A stretch of DNA of 64,000 bases, taken from positions 62,001 through 126,000 of the forward strand of contig NZ_JAVIFU010000011.1 of the NCBI RefSeq assembly GCF_031157315.1, written 5' to 3'. Positions 38,821 through 49,199 of this stretch are shown here, piece by piece. The translations under genes and the position numbers were made by a program. Within the stretch, counting starts at the first letter, position 1. Every line of letters begins with the position of its first letter. This stretch comes from Paenibacillus sp. LHD-38. GTDB lineage: Bacteria; Bacillota; Bacilli; Paenibacillales; Paenibacillaceae. Under the pieces are notes generated by a model that was not told where the DNA came from, did not search any database, and worked only from the letters and a program-made list of their open reading frames with translations.

Positions 38821-41800
38821 ATGAGTATTGGAATAAATAGGATAGCAGCCAAAACAGCACTTTTATTATCGGTAATGATGACTTATTCCATTATTGCAAG
38901 CTATATCGTACCGACATCGGGGGGGCTGGGAATGAAGGTTTCTGCGGATGCCGCAGCACGAGCGGTAGCAGCTTCGCCCTCGGAGAATGATCTGTCGCTC
39001 TGGTACCGCCAGCCGACTGCTAGCTGGGAGACGCAGGCGCTGCCGATCGGCAACGGACATATGGGCGGAATGGTTTTCGGAGGCGTTGATCAGGAGCGCA
39101 TTCAATTTAATGAAAAGACGTTGTGGAGCGGCGGTCCCGGTGCGGACCCGAATTATCAATACGGGATAAAAGAAGGCGCTCAAACGCATGTGGAGACGAT
39201 TCGAACATTACTGAAGGAGGGGAAGATTAACGAGGCCAAAGCGCTGGTGGGCCGCATTACGGGCAACATGGGCGCTAATGATTCATCCTTTGGAGCTTAT
39301 CAAGCATTCGGTGATGTATTTCTGGACTTCAACAAGCAGGCGACTTTTACCGTGACAGCGAGCTCGTCCAATCCGGCTTACGGCGAAGGGATTGAGAAGC
39401 TTACGGATGGGTCCGTCGATACGAAATGGTATTCCGGTGACGGCCAGCCGCCATTTTGGATTCAATGGCAGTACAGCGAGGCGAAGGTGATCGCCAGTTA
39501 TTCATTTACATCAGCGAATGATGTAGCCAATCGCGACCCGAAAAACTGGACGCTAAAAGGCTCGAATGACGGCGTGCAATGGACGGTACTGGATACAAGG
39601 ACCAATGAAGAATTTGCAAGCCGCAAGCAAACGAAATCGTACACGTTTACGAATAGTCAGCCTTATGTGTACTATAAATTTGATCTTGTAAGCAAGGGCG
39701 GAACGCAAATTCAACTGTCTGAGCTTAAGATGAACGACGGAGTGGGAGTACCAAACAATGTAGACGATTACCGCCGTGAGCTGGATATTCAGAACGCGAC
39801 GGCAAGCGTATCCTACAAGCAAAATGACGTGCAGTATAAGCGAGAGTATTTTCTCAGCTATCCGGACAAGGTGATGGTTATGAGGCTGACGACGGAAGGG
39901 AACCATCCGCTCAGCTTTGACGTGCGCGTTACAGGCGCGCAGCCTTCCAATTCCGTTACGGCTTCAGGGAATGACACCTTAGTTTTAAAAGGGTTGGTGC
40001 CTAGCAACAAGATGGGCTATGAAGCTCAGCTTAAAGTGAAAAACGAGGGCGGAACGGTTACAGCAAGCGGAGGGAAAATTAAAGTAGACGGGGCAAACGC
40101 AGTCACTATATTGCTAACTGCAGCTACGGATTACGCAAATAACTTCCCAACCTACAAGAGCGATATAACGCCTAAGGCGAAGGTTGAAGCAAATATGAGT
40201 GCAGCGGCAGCTAAAACGTATGAGCAGCTGCGCGCATCTCATCTCGCGGATTACAAGGAGCTGTTTGATCGTGTATCGCTTGATTTAAACGGTGGAACGC
40301 CTGAAATGTCTACCGATGAGCTGTTGAATAAATATAAAACGAACGCATCGGAGAGCGAGAAAAGAAGTCTGGAGGCTCTTTTCTTCCAATATGGGCGCTA
40401 TCTACTGATTGCATCGTCGCGGGAAGGCTCGCTTCCGGCAAACTTGCAGGGCGTGTGGAATCAGGTGAACAATCCGCCTTGGAATAGCGATTATCATACG
40501 AACATTAATGTGCAAATGAACTATTGGCCATCTGAGGTTGTTAACCTAGCAGAGACGGATATTCCTTATATCGATTACATTGATTCGCTGCGTGAACCGG
40601 GACGTGTAACGGCGAAAAAACAGCATGGTATTCAAGGAGAGGGCTGGGCCATTCATACCGTTAACAATCCATTTGGCTATACCGCTCCAGGCTCTGATTT
40701 TTATTGGGGATGGTCGCCAGCAGCTAATGCCTTTATGGTTCAGCAGGTGTGGGATCGTTATGCTTTCAGCGGCGATACCGATCTATTAAAAGGCCAATTG
40801 TATGACATTATTAAAGAAACAACGCAATTTTGGCTGGAATATTTGGTAGAGGATTCGGATGGAAGCTTGGTGTCGTCCCCCTCCTATTCTCCTGAGCAAG
40901 GTGATGTAGCAATCGGCGTATCCTACGACCAAGAGCTTATCTGGGGCTTGTTCACGCAATTTATTGAAGCAAGCGAGCTATTAGGCTTGGATGATGACTT
41001 GCGATTGGAAGCTATTGAGAAGCGGAACAAGTTGTGGCTGCCGAAGGTCGGAAACTGGGGGCAAGTGCAGGAATGGAAAAATGATATCGACAATCCAAAC
41101 GACCAGCACCGTCATATCTCGCATTTGATCGGCTTATATCCGGGCACGCTCATTAATAAAGTGGATACGCCTGATTTGTTTGCAGCGGCAAAGGTGACTT
41201 TGAATGCTCGCGGCGATGGCGGAACAGGCTGGAGCAAGGCGAACAAAATCAATTTATGGGCGCGTCTGCAAGATGGTGACCGTGCGCATAAGCTGCTTGG
41301 CGAGCAGTTGAAAGGCAGCACCTTGCCAAATCTATTTGACACGCATCCTCCTTTCCAAATCGACGGAAACTTTGGCGCGACATCGGGCATAGCGGAAATG
41401 CTGCTGCAAAGCCATACCGGAACGATTGACCTGTTGCCGGCTATACCTTCCGCCTGGGAGGCGGGAAGCGTGAAGGGCTTAGTCGCAAGGGGCGGCTTTG
41501 AGGTAGCGATGACATGGAAAGGCACAGTGTTGAAGGAAGCAACTCTTACATCCAAACAAGGGAACGAAGCAAAAGTGAAGTATAAAGATTTTGTTCAGCA
41601 AGGCTCCTTTGATATCGTTCGTGCTTCAGACAATAAAACGGTGAAGTACATCATGAAAGACGGTGTCGTATCATTCGGCACAGAAGCAGGGCAGCAATAC
41701 CGCTTCATATCGCATGTGAAGCCTCCGGTCTTGCCGATCAAAGTAGATGATCGCGACCCATCGATTGTGTATTCAGGGACATGGGGACCTTACAATGATT

Positions 41801-42732
41801 CGGGCGATTATAAAGGTACGGAATCCTTTAGCAGCACAGCAGGCAGCTATGCAGAATTTACGTTCGCAGGCACAGAGATTAAGCTGATAAGCGCGCGTCA
41901 AACGAACCATGGTTTAATTAATGTTTATATCGATGGTGAATTAGCGGCTGAAAATATTGATGGCTACGGGACCGCTACTTCCAAGCAGCAAATTCTATTT
42001 CAAAAGGCTGGTTTGTCCAAAGGGACACATACGATAAAAGTCGTGGTGAATGGAACGAAAAACAACGCCTCATCTAATACGATAGGCATGATTGACGCCT
42101 TCGAGTATCTCCCATTTGACGAAGAAGCGGAGCTTCCGGCAACAGAACTAACGGGACCAACGTCCATTGCTAGCGGAAAAACGTTCACTGTAGGCGTTGG
42201 CCTTAAAAGCGTTACGAAGTCCGTTTATGCGCAAGATTTTAGGCTCAGCTATGATGCAGATCGATTCGATTTTGTATCTGCAGAAGCAGTTAAGGACGGC
42301 GTCCAGCTGCTGGAGTCGAAGCACAGCTCGCCCGGCGTTCTGCGGCTCATTCTAGCTAGTGTCGGTGCTGGTCATGCTGTGACTGGTGATGCAAAGGTGC
42401 TGGATATTGTTTTTAGTGCAAAGGAAACATCCCAAACTGCTGTAGGAAACGTTGCGATTACCGCTGCAGAGCTTGGGGATGCAGAGGGAAGCGAGTCGAG
42501 CGTAGGTCTTGCCTCTATGGAGATCGAGGTTACGCCGGAAGTGAAAGGGAATTCTGAGGATGTTAACGGCGACGGTAAAGTTAGCATCGGGGATCTTGGC
42601 ATTATTGCTAAGCATTATGGTAAAAATTCATCTAGTCCAGACTGGGCTCAAATCAAGCATGCTGACATCAATGGAGATGACACAATCGATCTCATAGATC
42701 TTGCAGCTGTCGCTAGAAAAATGCTGGAATAA
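38821..42732 (+). CDS. GH95 alpha-L-fucosidase with cohesin-dockerin tail
   Basis: A 1303-residue secreted enzyme of a family that inverts alpha-1,2-linked fucose (and in some members alpha-L-galactose), as found at the ends of mucin glycans. The ATG at 38821 follows GAGAGGGG; the open frame upstream overlaps the previous gene and is not used. Order: signal anchor/peptide (1-45), GH95 beta-sandwich (about 58-165 and 310-440) with an F5/8 type C domain inserted at 170-309, (alpha/alpha)6 barrel (about 480-880; N561 and N563 in [11 protein letters not shown], candidate acid E692 in SYSPEQG, D848 in [11 protein letters not shown]), C-terminal domain, an unnamed beta-sandwich (975-1102), cohesin (1107-1239), dockerin (1242-1303). 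The internal CBM is unusual. The gene ends the first unit, before a terminator. Confidence 0.92.
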   Translation: MSIGINRIAAKTALLLSVMMTYSIIASYIVPTSGGLGMKVSADAAARAVAASPSENDLSLWYRQPTASWETQALPIGNGHMGGMVFGGVDQERIQFNEKTLWSGGPGADPNYQYGIKEGAQTHVETIRTLLKEGKINEAKALVGRITGNMGANDSSFGAYQAFGDVFLDFNKQATFTVTASSSNPAYGEGIEKLTDGSVDTKWYSGDGQPPFWIQWQYSEAKVIASYSFTSANDVANRDPKNWTLKGSNDGVQWTVLDTRTNEEFASRKQTKSYTFTNSQPYVYYKFDLVSKGGTQIQLSELKMNDGVGVPNNVDDYRRELDIQNATASVSYKQNDVQYKREYFLSYPDKVMVMRLTTEGNHPLSFDVRVTGAQPSNSVTASGNDTLVLKGLVPSNKMGYEAQLKVKNEGGTVTASGGKIKVDGANAVTILLTAATDYANNFPTYKSDITPKAKVEANMSAAAAKTYEQLRASHLADYKELFDRVSLDLNGGTPEMSTDELLNKYKTNASESEKRSLEALFFQYGRYLLIASSREGSLPANLQGVWNQVNNPPWNSDYHTNINVQMNYWPSEVVNLAETDIPYIDYIDSLREPGRVTAKKQHGIQGEGWAIHTVNNPFGYTAPGSDFYWGWSPAANAFMVQQVWDRYAFSGDTDLLKGQLYDIIKETTQFWLEYLVEDSDGSLVSSPSYSPEQGDVAIGVSYDQELIWGLFTQFIEASELLGLDDDLRLEAIEKRNKLWLPKVGNWGQVQEWKNDIDNPNDQHRHISHLIGLYPGTLINKVDTPDLFAAAKVTLNARGDGGTGWSKANKINLWARLQDGDRAHKLLGEQLKGSTLPNLFDTHPPFQIDGNFGATSGIAEMLLQSHTGTIDLLPAIPSAWEAGSVKGLVARGGFEVAMTWKGTVLKEATLTSKQGNEAKVKYKDFVQQGSFDIVRASDNKTVKYIMKDGVVSFGTEAGQQYRFISHVKPPVLPIKVDDRDPSIVYSGTWGPYNDSGDYKGTESFSSTAGSYAEFTFAGTEIKLISARQTNHGLINVYIDGELAAENIDGYGTATSKQQILFQKAGLSKGTHTIKVVVNGTKNNASSNTIGMIDAFEYLPFDEEAELPATELTGPTSIASGKTFTVGVGLKSVTKSVYAQDFRLSYDADRFDFVSAEAVKDGVQLLESKHSSPGVLRLILASVGAGHAVTGDAKVLDIVFSAKETSQTAVGNVAITAAELGDAEGSESSVGLASMEIEVTPEVKGNSEDVNGDGKVSIGDLGIIAKHYGKNSSSPDWAQIKHADINGDDTIDLIDLAAVARKMLE

Positions 42733-42744
42733 CATTTTCAAAAC

Positions 42745-42785
42745 GGGGGAGATGCATGAGCTATTAGCATGCGCTCCCCCTTCTA
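42745..42785 (+). terminator. Rho-independent terminator after the GH95 gene
   Basis: GGGGGAG and CTCCCCC pair around an inner GCATG/CATGC stem, followed by TTCTATT. It closes the 28-kb unit that begins with the anchor gene. Confidence 0.8.
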
Positions 42786-42800
42786 TTAAAGAAGAAATGC

Positions 42801-42871
42801 AAATGAGAGCAATAAATATCAATGTGACAACAAAAGACATCATTTAGATATGTTTACAAAGTCTATAAAAT
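42801..42871 (+). promoter_or_regulatory. Operator and promoter of the GH33 unit
   Basis: Half-sites ATCAA (from 42818) and ATCAT (from 42839) are 21 bp apart with ACAACAAAAG between; 22 bp after ATCAT lies TAAAAT (42866-42871). The block AAATGAGA-C-N2-AAATATCAA is shared with the site at 53791. Weak -35, as for an activated promoter. Confidence 0.78.
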
Positions 42872-43006
42872 AAAGTAACAACTGGTATTTGAAGCAACTA
42901 GAGATAGGAGGCAGTGATCTGGTATGCGAAATAAGTGATTAAGGGACGGTGATTTTAAGTTTGTAGTAAGGAGATACTCAAATATGGTTTAAAGGAGCTG
43001 TATCCA

Positions 43007-46003
43007 TTGAAAAGAGCTGCATCTGCCATTCTTGCATTGATCCTGATGTTCACCATGCTTCCTGCGACGATAATGGCCAATGAACAACCCTTGGAGACAC
43101 CTGATCCAAGCTTAGTATTTCGTGCAGAAAATCAGCAAATCTACAACAATAACTATACAAATCTGAACGATAAAGTGGATGCGCTGAAAGGGCTGGAGGA
43201 AGGAACGATTATCGTTAGATTTCGTTATACAGGCACCTCGATTATGTCTTTATTCTCGCTTAGCAATAGTACTAAGGCTAACGGACATTTTCATCTTTAC
43301 ATTACCCCGGCAGCCATTGGCAGTGAAAACCGTTTAGACGCGCCGGGTCAGACAGCATCCAATACGCATGTCAAAGCTGATATTGCCGTGAAGCAGAATG
43401 AGGTTCATACGGTGGCATTGGTCGTAGACAAAAATCAGGGTTATAAATATTTCCTTGATGGAAAGCTCGTTAAAACGGACACGACATCGGCAAGAAAGTT
43501 TATGAGCAATGTTTTTGAGCCCAATAGCGCGCAATTGGGGCGTACGGAAAGACCCGCTGGCTCCAATCAATACGCATTTAACGGCGAGATTGATTTTGCA
43601 GAGGTGTACAGCAAACCGATTGCCGACCAGGAGCTCCTTGCCATTACAGGAGTAACGAATACAACTCCGGTTCAAAACCCTTTGCCTGAGGGTGCCTTGA
43701 TTACAGATCCGTACTCGGTCTATTATCCAGGCCAATACGGCTCTAACGCATACCGTATTCCAGCGCTTCTGCAAACGGAAGACGGAACGCTATTAGCAGG
43801 TATCGACAAACGGATTAATCATGGCGGTGATTCCCCGGCAAACATCGATATGCTCGTAAGAAGAAGCTTGGACAATGGGAAGACGTGGGAAGCTAACGGG
43901 GTTCTCATTAACGACTATCCTGGAAACGCATCCAATATTGATCAAGCTTTGCTGCAGGATCGTGAAACGAAAAGAATCTTTTCTCTGGTTCTCGGCTTTC
44001 CCGATGGCGGAGGGTATCCGACCTCGGTGAAAGGCAGCGGCTTTAAGACGGTAAATGGAAAGCAATATTTGATACTTAAGGATCAAAGCAATAACGAGTA
44101 CACCGTAAGAGAAAATGGCGAGGTGTATGACAGCTCAAACGTTAAAACAACGTACAAGGTAGATCAGAAGCGAAACTTGTATAACAACGATGTCAAGGTA
44201 AGCCATATTTTCCTGCCAGCTTCGCCTTTAAAGCCGATTCGAACTTCTTATCTTGAGCTTTGGCACAGTGATGATGAGGGTCTAACGTGGGAAGGTCCGG
44301 TGGATATGAATCCGGGGATGAAAGAGGAGTGGATGGCTTTCCTCGGAGCCGGACCGGGAACAGGCATTCAGTTGACTGAAGGGGATAAAGCGGGAAGACT
44401 TGTTTTTCCTGTTTACTTCACGAATGAGAATAGCGCGCAAGCAAGCGCAGTCATCTATAGCGATGATCATGGCGCTACATGGCATCGCGGCGAATCGCCT
44501 AATGAAGGGCGTATTGTGAACGGCGTTACTTTAAATGAAAGAACTTTTACAGGCAATGAGCTTACAGAATCACAGGTTGTTGAAATGCCGGACGGCCAGC
44601 TGAAGCTGTTCATGCGGAATTATTCGGGCTTTGCCCAAATTGCGACAAGCTTTGACGGTGGTGAAACATGGGATTCGGAGGTTGTGACCGAACGCGGCCT
44701 GCCAGCGGCTTACTGTCAAATGACGGCTATTCGCTATGACGGACAAATTGATGGGAAGGAAGCTGTTATTTTTGCCAGCCCTGGAAGCTCGTCAAGCCGA
44801 ATCAACGGTACGGTCAAAGCGGGCTTGATCGTTGAAAACGGAAAGCACTCGAATGGCAGAACGAAATATGAGTTCGATTGGAAATATTCGCAGCTGGTGA
44901 AGGAGGGTCATTATGCGTATTCGAGTCTAGCGAATCTAGCAAATGGTGAAATTGGACTATTCTATGAAGGTACCGGAAGCGAGCAAATGAGCTTTATCAA
45001 ATTTAATGAAAAATATTTGAAATGGCAGCGTCAAGGAAGCAGTCCTGAAGCGAAGCTAAATGCTATTGCGATTGATGCGCCTAAGCCAGACGGATATGCG
45101 GCAAACGATAAGCTGCGGATTAAAGCAGTATTTAATCATTATATGATGCTTAGCGGCGACAAAAGCTTAAAAGGCACAATCGGCGATAAGGCGGTCGTGT
45201 TCCAATTGGCAAGCCAAAATGGCTCAGGCACGGAATTTATCTTTGAAACGGAATTCCCTGAGCTTGCGCCCGGCTCTTATACGTTGAAGGCAGCGTTTGA
45301 TGCTAATCTCAAAGCCTACAATGCATATGGAAATGCGCTTAATACGCAAGCGGTTGAGAATAAGCTGGAAACGCAAGTCGTCTCAGGCTCATTTGAAGTG
45401 CAGGGTGCTTCGACTGAGCTAACGGGGGTAAGCGCAGCCTTATCTGGTGAAGCATTCAACATTCAATTAGGTTTGAAAAATGTAACGCAAAGCGTATACG
45501 CGCAAGACATTACGGTGCTATACGACGCTGCTGTCATGGAATATACGTCTGTAATATCTTTAATTGACGGTATTCAATTAATAGAAACGATTACAAGCGA
45601 GCCGGGCAAAATTCGCTTCATATTGGCTAGTGCTGGTGCCGATCATGGAGTAACTGGTGATGCGAAATTGCTAGAGCTCAGCTTTAAGGCGAAGGATGTG
45701 ACCGAAGCGGCTGCGGGTACAATCGAAGTCTCGACCGCTGTACTCGGGGATGAGCTCGGAGCGGAAACAGAAGCTGCTCCATCGTCGATTAGCATCGAAG
45801 TGACTCCTGCTGCAACAGGAATAGCTGGAGATATCAATGGCGATGGCAAGGTAAGCGTTGGCGATCTTGGCATTGTAGCCGCCCAGTACGGCAAGGATTC
45901 AACAAGTCCGGATTGGGAGGAAGCCAAACACGCGGATATCAATAAAGACAAAAAAATCGATATTGAGGATCTCGCAGCCGTTGCCAAAATCATCTTAGAA
46001 TAA
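43007..46003 (+). CDS. GH33 exo-sialidase with cohesin-dockerin tail
   Basis: A 998-residue secreted sialidase that removes terminal sialic acid. The TTG at 43007 follows AAAGGAG at 9 bp and gives a signal peptide (1-25). Order: LamG-like domain (about 38-225), six-bladed propeller (about 230-685) with the YRIP motif (Arg near 250 of the arginine triad), four Asp boxes (SLDNGKTW, SDDEGLTW, SDDHGATW, SFDGGETW) and candidate nucleophile Tyr in GHYAYSSL, a beta-sandwich (about 690-800), cohesin (802-938) and dockerin (940-998; DGKVSVGDL). It is the first gene after the second operator. Released sialic acid could be handled by the NanQ-like protein at 61757. Confidence 0.93.
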   Translation: MKRAASAILALILMFTMLPATIMANEQPLETPDPSLVFRAENQQIYNNNYTNLNDKVDALKGLEEGTIIVRFRYTGTSIMSLFSLSNSTKANGHFHLYITPAAIGSENRLDAPGQTASNTHVKADIAVKQNEVHTVALVVDKNQGYKYFLDGKLVKTDTTSARKFMSNVFEPNSAQLGRTERPAGSNQYAFNGEIDFAEVYSKPIADQELLAITGVTNTTPVQNPLPEGALITDPYSVYYPGQYGSNAYRIPALLQTEDGTLLAGIDKRINHGGDSPANIDMLVRRSLDNGKTWEANGVLINDYPGNASNIDQALLQDRETKRIFSLVLGFPDGGGYPTSVKGSGFKTVNGKQYLILKDQSNNEYTVRENGEVYDSSNVKTTYKVDQKRNLYNNDVKVSHIFLPASPLKPIRTSYLELWHSDDEGLTWEGPVDMNPGMKEEWMAFLGAGPGTGIQLTEGDKAGRLVFPVYFTNENSAQASAVIYSDDHGATWHRGESPNEGRIVNGVTLNERTFTGNELTESQVVEMPDGQLKLFMRNYSGFAQIATSFDGGETWDSEVVTERGLPAAYCQMTAIRYDGQIDGKEAVIFASPGSSSSRINGTVKAGLIVENGKHSNGRTKYEFDWKYSQLVKEGHYAYSSLANLANGEIGLFYEGTGSEQMSFIKFNEKYLKWQRQGSSPEAKLNAIAIDAPKPDGYAANDKLRIKAVFNHYMMLSGDKSLKGTIGDKAVVFQLASQNGSGTEFIFETEFPELAPGSYTLKAAFDANLKAYNAYGNALNTQAVENKLETQVVSGSFEVQGASTELTGVSAALSGEAFNIQLGLKNVTQSVYAQDITVLYDAAVMEYTSVISLIDGIQLIETITSEPGKIRFILASAGADHGVTGDAKLLELSFKAKDVTEAAAGTIEVSTAVLGDELGAETEAAPSSISIEVTPAATGIAGDINGDGKVSVGDLGIVAAQYGKDSTSPDWEEAKHADINKDKKIDIEDLAAVAKIILE

Positions 46004-46010
46004 AGTCACA

Positions 46011-46040
46011 GGGGTAGGCATAACGCCTACCCTTTTCTTT
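46011..46040 (+). terminator. Rho-independent terminator between GH33 and GH123
   Basis: GGGTAGGC and GCCTACCC around a 5-nt loop, followed by TTTTCTTT. It would reduce expression of the two genes downstream unless there is read-through or an unseen promoter in the 50 bp after it. Confidence 0.85.
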
Positions 46041-46091
46041 ATCCGGCTTGTACGTTCAATGATGCTTTGTTAGGGGAGGCTTTTATCAATC

Positions 46092-49000
46092 ATGCGGAAA
46101 AAATCCTTTTTGCCCAAATTATTTATATGGTGTTTATTGTTATCTCTGATGTTGCCAAATCTAGCGCAGACCGAGCAGGCTAAAGCTGCTTCGAATGAGG
46201 AGTCTATGTCATTTATTATCAATGATTTTGAAATCGGCGACGGGATTAATCAGTTCAAATACTTTGGTCCATGGGGAGTCAGTACAGGTATCAGCGGTCT
46301 TCATAACGGTGATGAGCATTGGTCTAACGCCGCTAACTGGAGTGACCCGAACGATGTGTATTTTACGGTAAAGTTCGTAGGGGAGCGAATCATGCTTTAT
46401 GGGATCACAGGGCCGAGACATGGCATATATGCTGTCTCCGTTGACGGAGGAGAAGCAACCGAGGTAGATGCGTATTCTGCGAACAGAACATTTAATCAGG
46501 TGATCTTCGATAGCGGGGCTTTGGCTAGTGGCGAGCATATTGTGAAGGTCAAAGCAACCGGCAAAAAAACAGGGACAGCGCCGGATATGCAAATCGATTA
46601 TGCAGAGGTGACAAAGCAGGTCGTACATGCAACGGGGATTGAAATGGACGCTGAGCCTCTCGTTATTGAGGAGGGTTCAGTTGTTCAGCTTCGTGCCTCT
46701 GTATTGCCGGCAAACGCAACGAATAAGAGTGTAGTATGGTCATCAAGCAATGCGAGTATAGCTCAAATTGATGAACAAGGCAGATTGACGGCGGAAAATG
46801 CAGGCAATGTGACCGTTACAGCTGCTAGTTTAGATGGGGGATTCCGAGCGATGCGGGAGATTCAAATCAAAGCGGGCTCGCATTTTTTGAAGGGGGCAGT
46901 AGGGACGACCGATATGCATTATGTCAAAGCGAACTTGTTTGACGACTATAAACGAGTTGACTATGAGGAACTATCACAATTGACGGATAAAGCTTGGAAA
47001 GGCAGCGCATGGAAGGGCGATCGCGCAAGCGCGCAGCTTGTTTTATGGACAACGAGCAAGGTGCAGGAACAGGTTTCATTGACGATAGGAAGCCTTGTCG
47101 ATCATAAAAACAATAAAATAGACGCTTCTCATCTTACCGCTCATTTTGTCAAAACGACAAAAGCGGCGCGAGGCAATCCTTCGCAAGGAAAGCCGCAGGA
47201 GCTGATACCGGATATTCTTGATTCGGCGGAACCTGTCAGCATGGAAAAGTTCAGCGTTCAGCCGATATGGGTTTCGATTGATGTGCCTAGAGATGCTGCT
47301 GCGGGACAATATACGGGACAAATGACGGTGCAAGCAGCATCTGGCGAAAATGTAGCCTTCACCCTTTAATTAGAAGTGCTCGACTTGACTTTGCCGGAAG
47401 TAAAGGACTGGGAGTTTGCGCTTGATTTATGGCAAAACCCGTATGCGGTTGCAAGGATCAACCACATTTCAGCAGACCAGCTTTGGACGAAGGCGCATTT
47501 TGACGCGATGAAGCCGCATTACAAGATGCTGGCCGAGGCCGGCCAGAAGGTCATTACCACTACGGTGACGTATGATCCATGGAATTCACAAACGTATGAC
47601 CGATATGACAGCATGGTGAAATGGACGAAGAAAGCGGACGGCAGCTATGCATTTAATTTTGACATATTCGACAAATGGGTTCAATTTATGATGGAGTTAG
47701 GTATTGATAAGCAAATTGATGCTTACAGTATGGTTTCTTGGGCAAGCAAAATCAAATATTTCGATGAGGCACAGAACAAGGACATCATTGAAACCGTTCA
47801 AATCAGCAATCCAAAGTGGACGGTCATGTGGCGAGCTTTCTTGCAGGCATTTGTTCCTCATCTTGAGGAAAAGGGCTGGCTGGACATCACTTATATGGCG
47901 AATGATGAGCGATCATTAAACGACTTGATCAAGGCGGCTGACTTAATTGATGAAGTGTCGGACGGTAAGCTTAAAGTATCTGCCGCAATGAACTACAGCA
48001 GTTTAAATGATCCGCGGCTCGATCGCATTCAAAATATTTCGGTCGGCCTTCATTATGTTCAGCATGACGACAAGCAGTTATCGAATATTTCCGAGCGCAG
48101 AAGATCGCTTGGGCTAATTACAACGATTTATAACTGCGTGGGGCATTATCCCAATAGCTTTACCCGTTCCAATCCCGCTGAGCCCGTGTGGGTCATGTGG
48201 TATACGATGCGCCACAAGACCGATGGATACTTAAGGTGGGCGTTCGACTCCTTTGTGGAAAACCCGTTTGAGACTACCGATTTCAAAACCTGGGAGTCAG
48301 GCGACTCCGCTCAAGTTTATCCGGGAGCAATAAGCTCTGTGCGCTTCGAGAGAATGAAGGAAGGCATTCGAGATGTTGAGAAGGTCAGATATTTGACGAA
48401 GCAAGATGCAGCAATCGGTGAGGAATTGGCAGCTGGAATATGGGCAATGAAGAATGTCGGCCATGCGCTTGATCCATTCGGCGGTGTGAAAGATCCTGGC
48501 ATGGTTGATATTCCGCAGGAGGTAAATCGGTTGAAGGCTGTATTAGATGATGCAACGAGAAGGTATATCCAAAAGGAGCAAGGCCCGCTTGAAGAAGGAG
48601 CTGTCCTTGATGGCCCGGCAAAAGTCCAATCGGGTGAATCCTTTGTCGTCAAATACGGATTGCTGCATGTCGCATCTCCTGTGCAGGCGCAGGATGTAAA
48701 GATACGTTATGATGCGAGCCGTTTTGAGTTTTTGGAAGCGAAATCCACGCTTGAGAACGTTAAAATCGTTCATTCCGTGAAGGGCGAGGAGCAGATTCGA
48801 TTGCTTATCGTCAGCATAGGGGCGGAGCATGCGATTGGCAAAGATGGTCTCTTCATTGATTTGAAATTTCGAGCCAATGCTGCGGAACAAGCGAGCCAAG
48901 GCGCTATCCATGCTAATGAGCTGACTGTCAGCACGGCAGACGGTGTAGAAGCGATCCTTGCTCCTGCGACAATCGCTGTCGAAGTTATGCCGATCGTTTC

Positions 49001-49184
49001 CGGCTTCCCTGAGGATGTAAACAAAGACGGCAAGGTCAGCATTGGCGATCTTAGTATCGCTGCGGCGCATTATGGCAATACAACAAGCAGCCCGGATTGG
49101 GACACTGTCAAGCGCGCTGACATCAATAATGACGGGAAGATTGACGTTCAGGATCTTGCGGCAATCGCTTCTAAAATCGTATAA
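46092..49184 (+). pseudogene. GH123-like beta-N-acetylgalactosaminidase split by an in-frame TAA
   Basis: One frame from the ATG at 46092 to the stop at 49184 is interrupted only by TAA at 47367-47369 (codon 426). Both sides read as one protein: a part ending GENVAFTL, then LEVLDLTLPE, which normally follows directly in DUF4091/GH123 proteins. The restart GTG at 47376 has no ribosome binding site. Read through: signal peptide (1-32), unnamed beta-sandwich (39-175), Big_2 (178-268), GH123 N-terminal domain (275-425), barrel (430-800; catalytic pair D605-E606 in MANDERS), cohesin (about 837-966) and dockerin (970-1030). GH123 enzymes remove beta-GalNAc, for example from glycosphingolipids. The codons after the stop show no decay, so the mutation is recent, or a sequencing error. 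The GH2-like cohesin subtype is present. Confidence 0.85.
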
Positions 49185-49199
49185 ATCGGAGGTTTAGCG

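Noticed and set aside
47376..49184. The second half of GH123 as an independent gene
   Set aside because: The GTG has no ribosome binding site or signal peptide, starts inside a conserved strand and is in the same frame as the first half.
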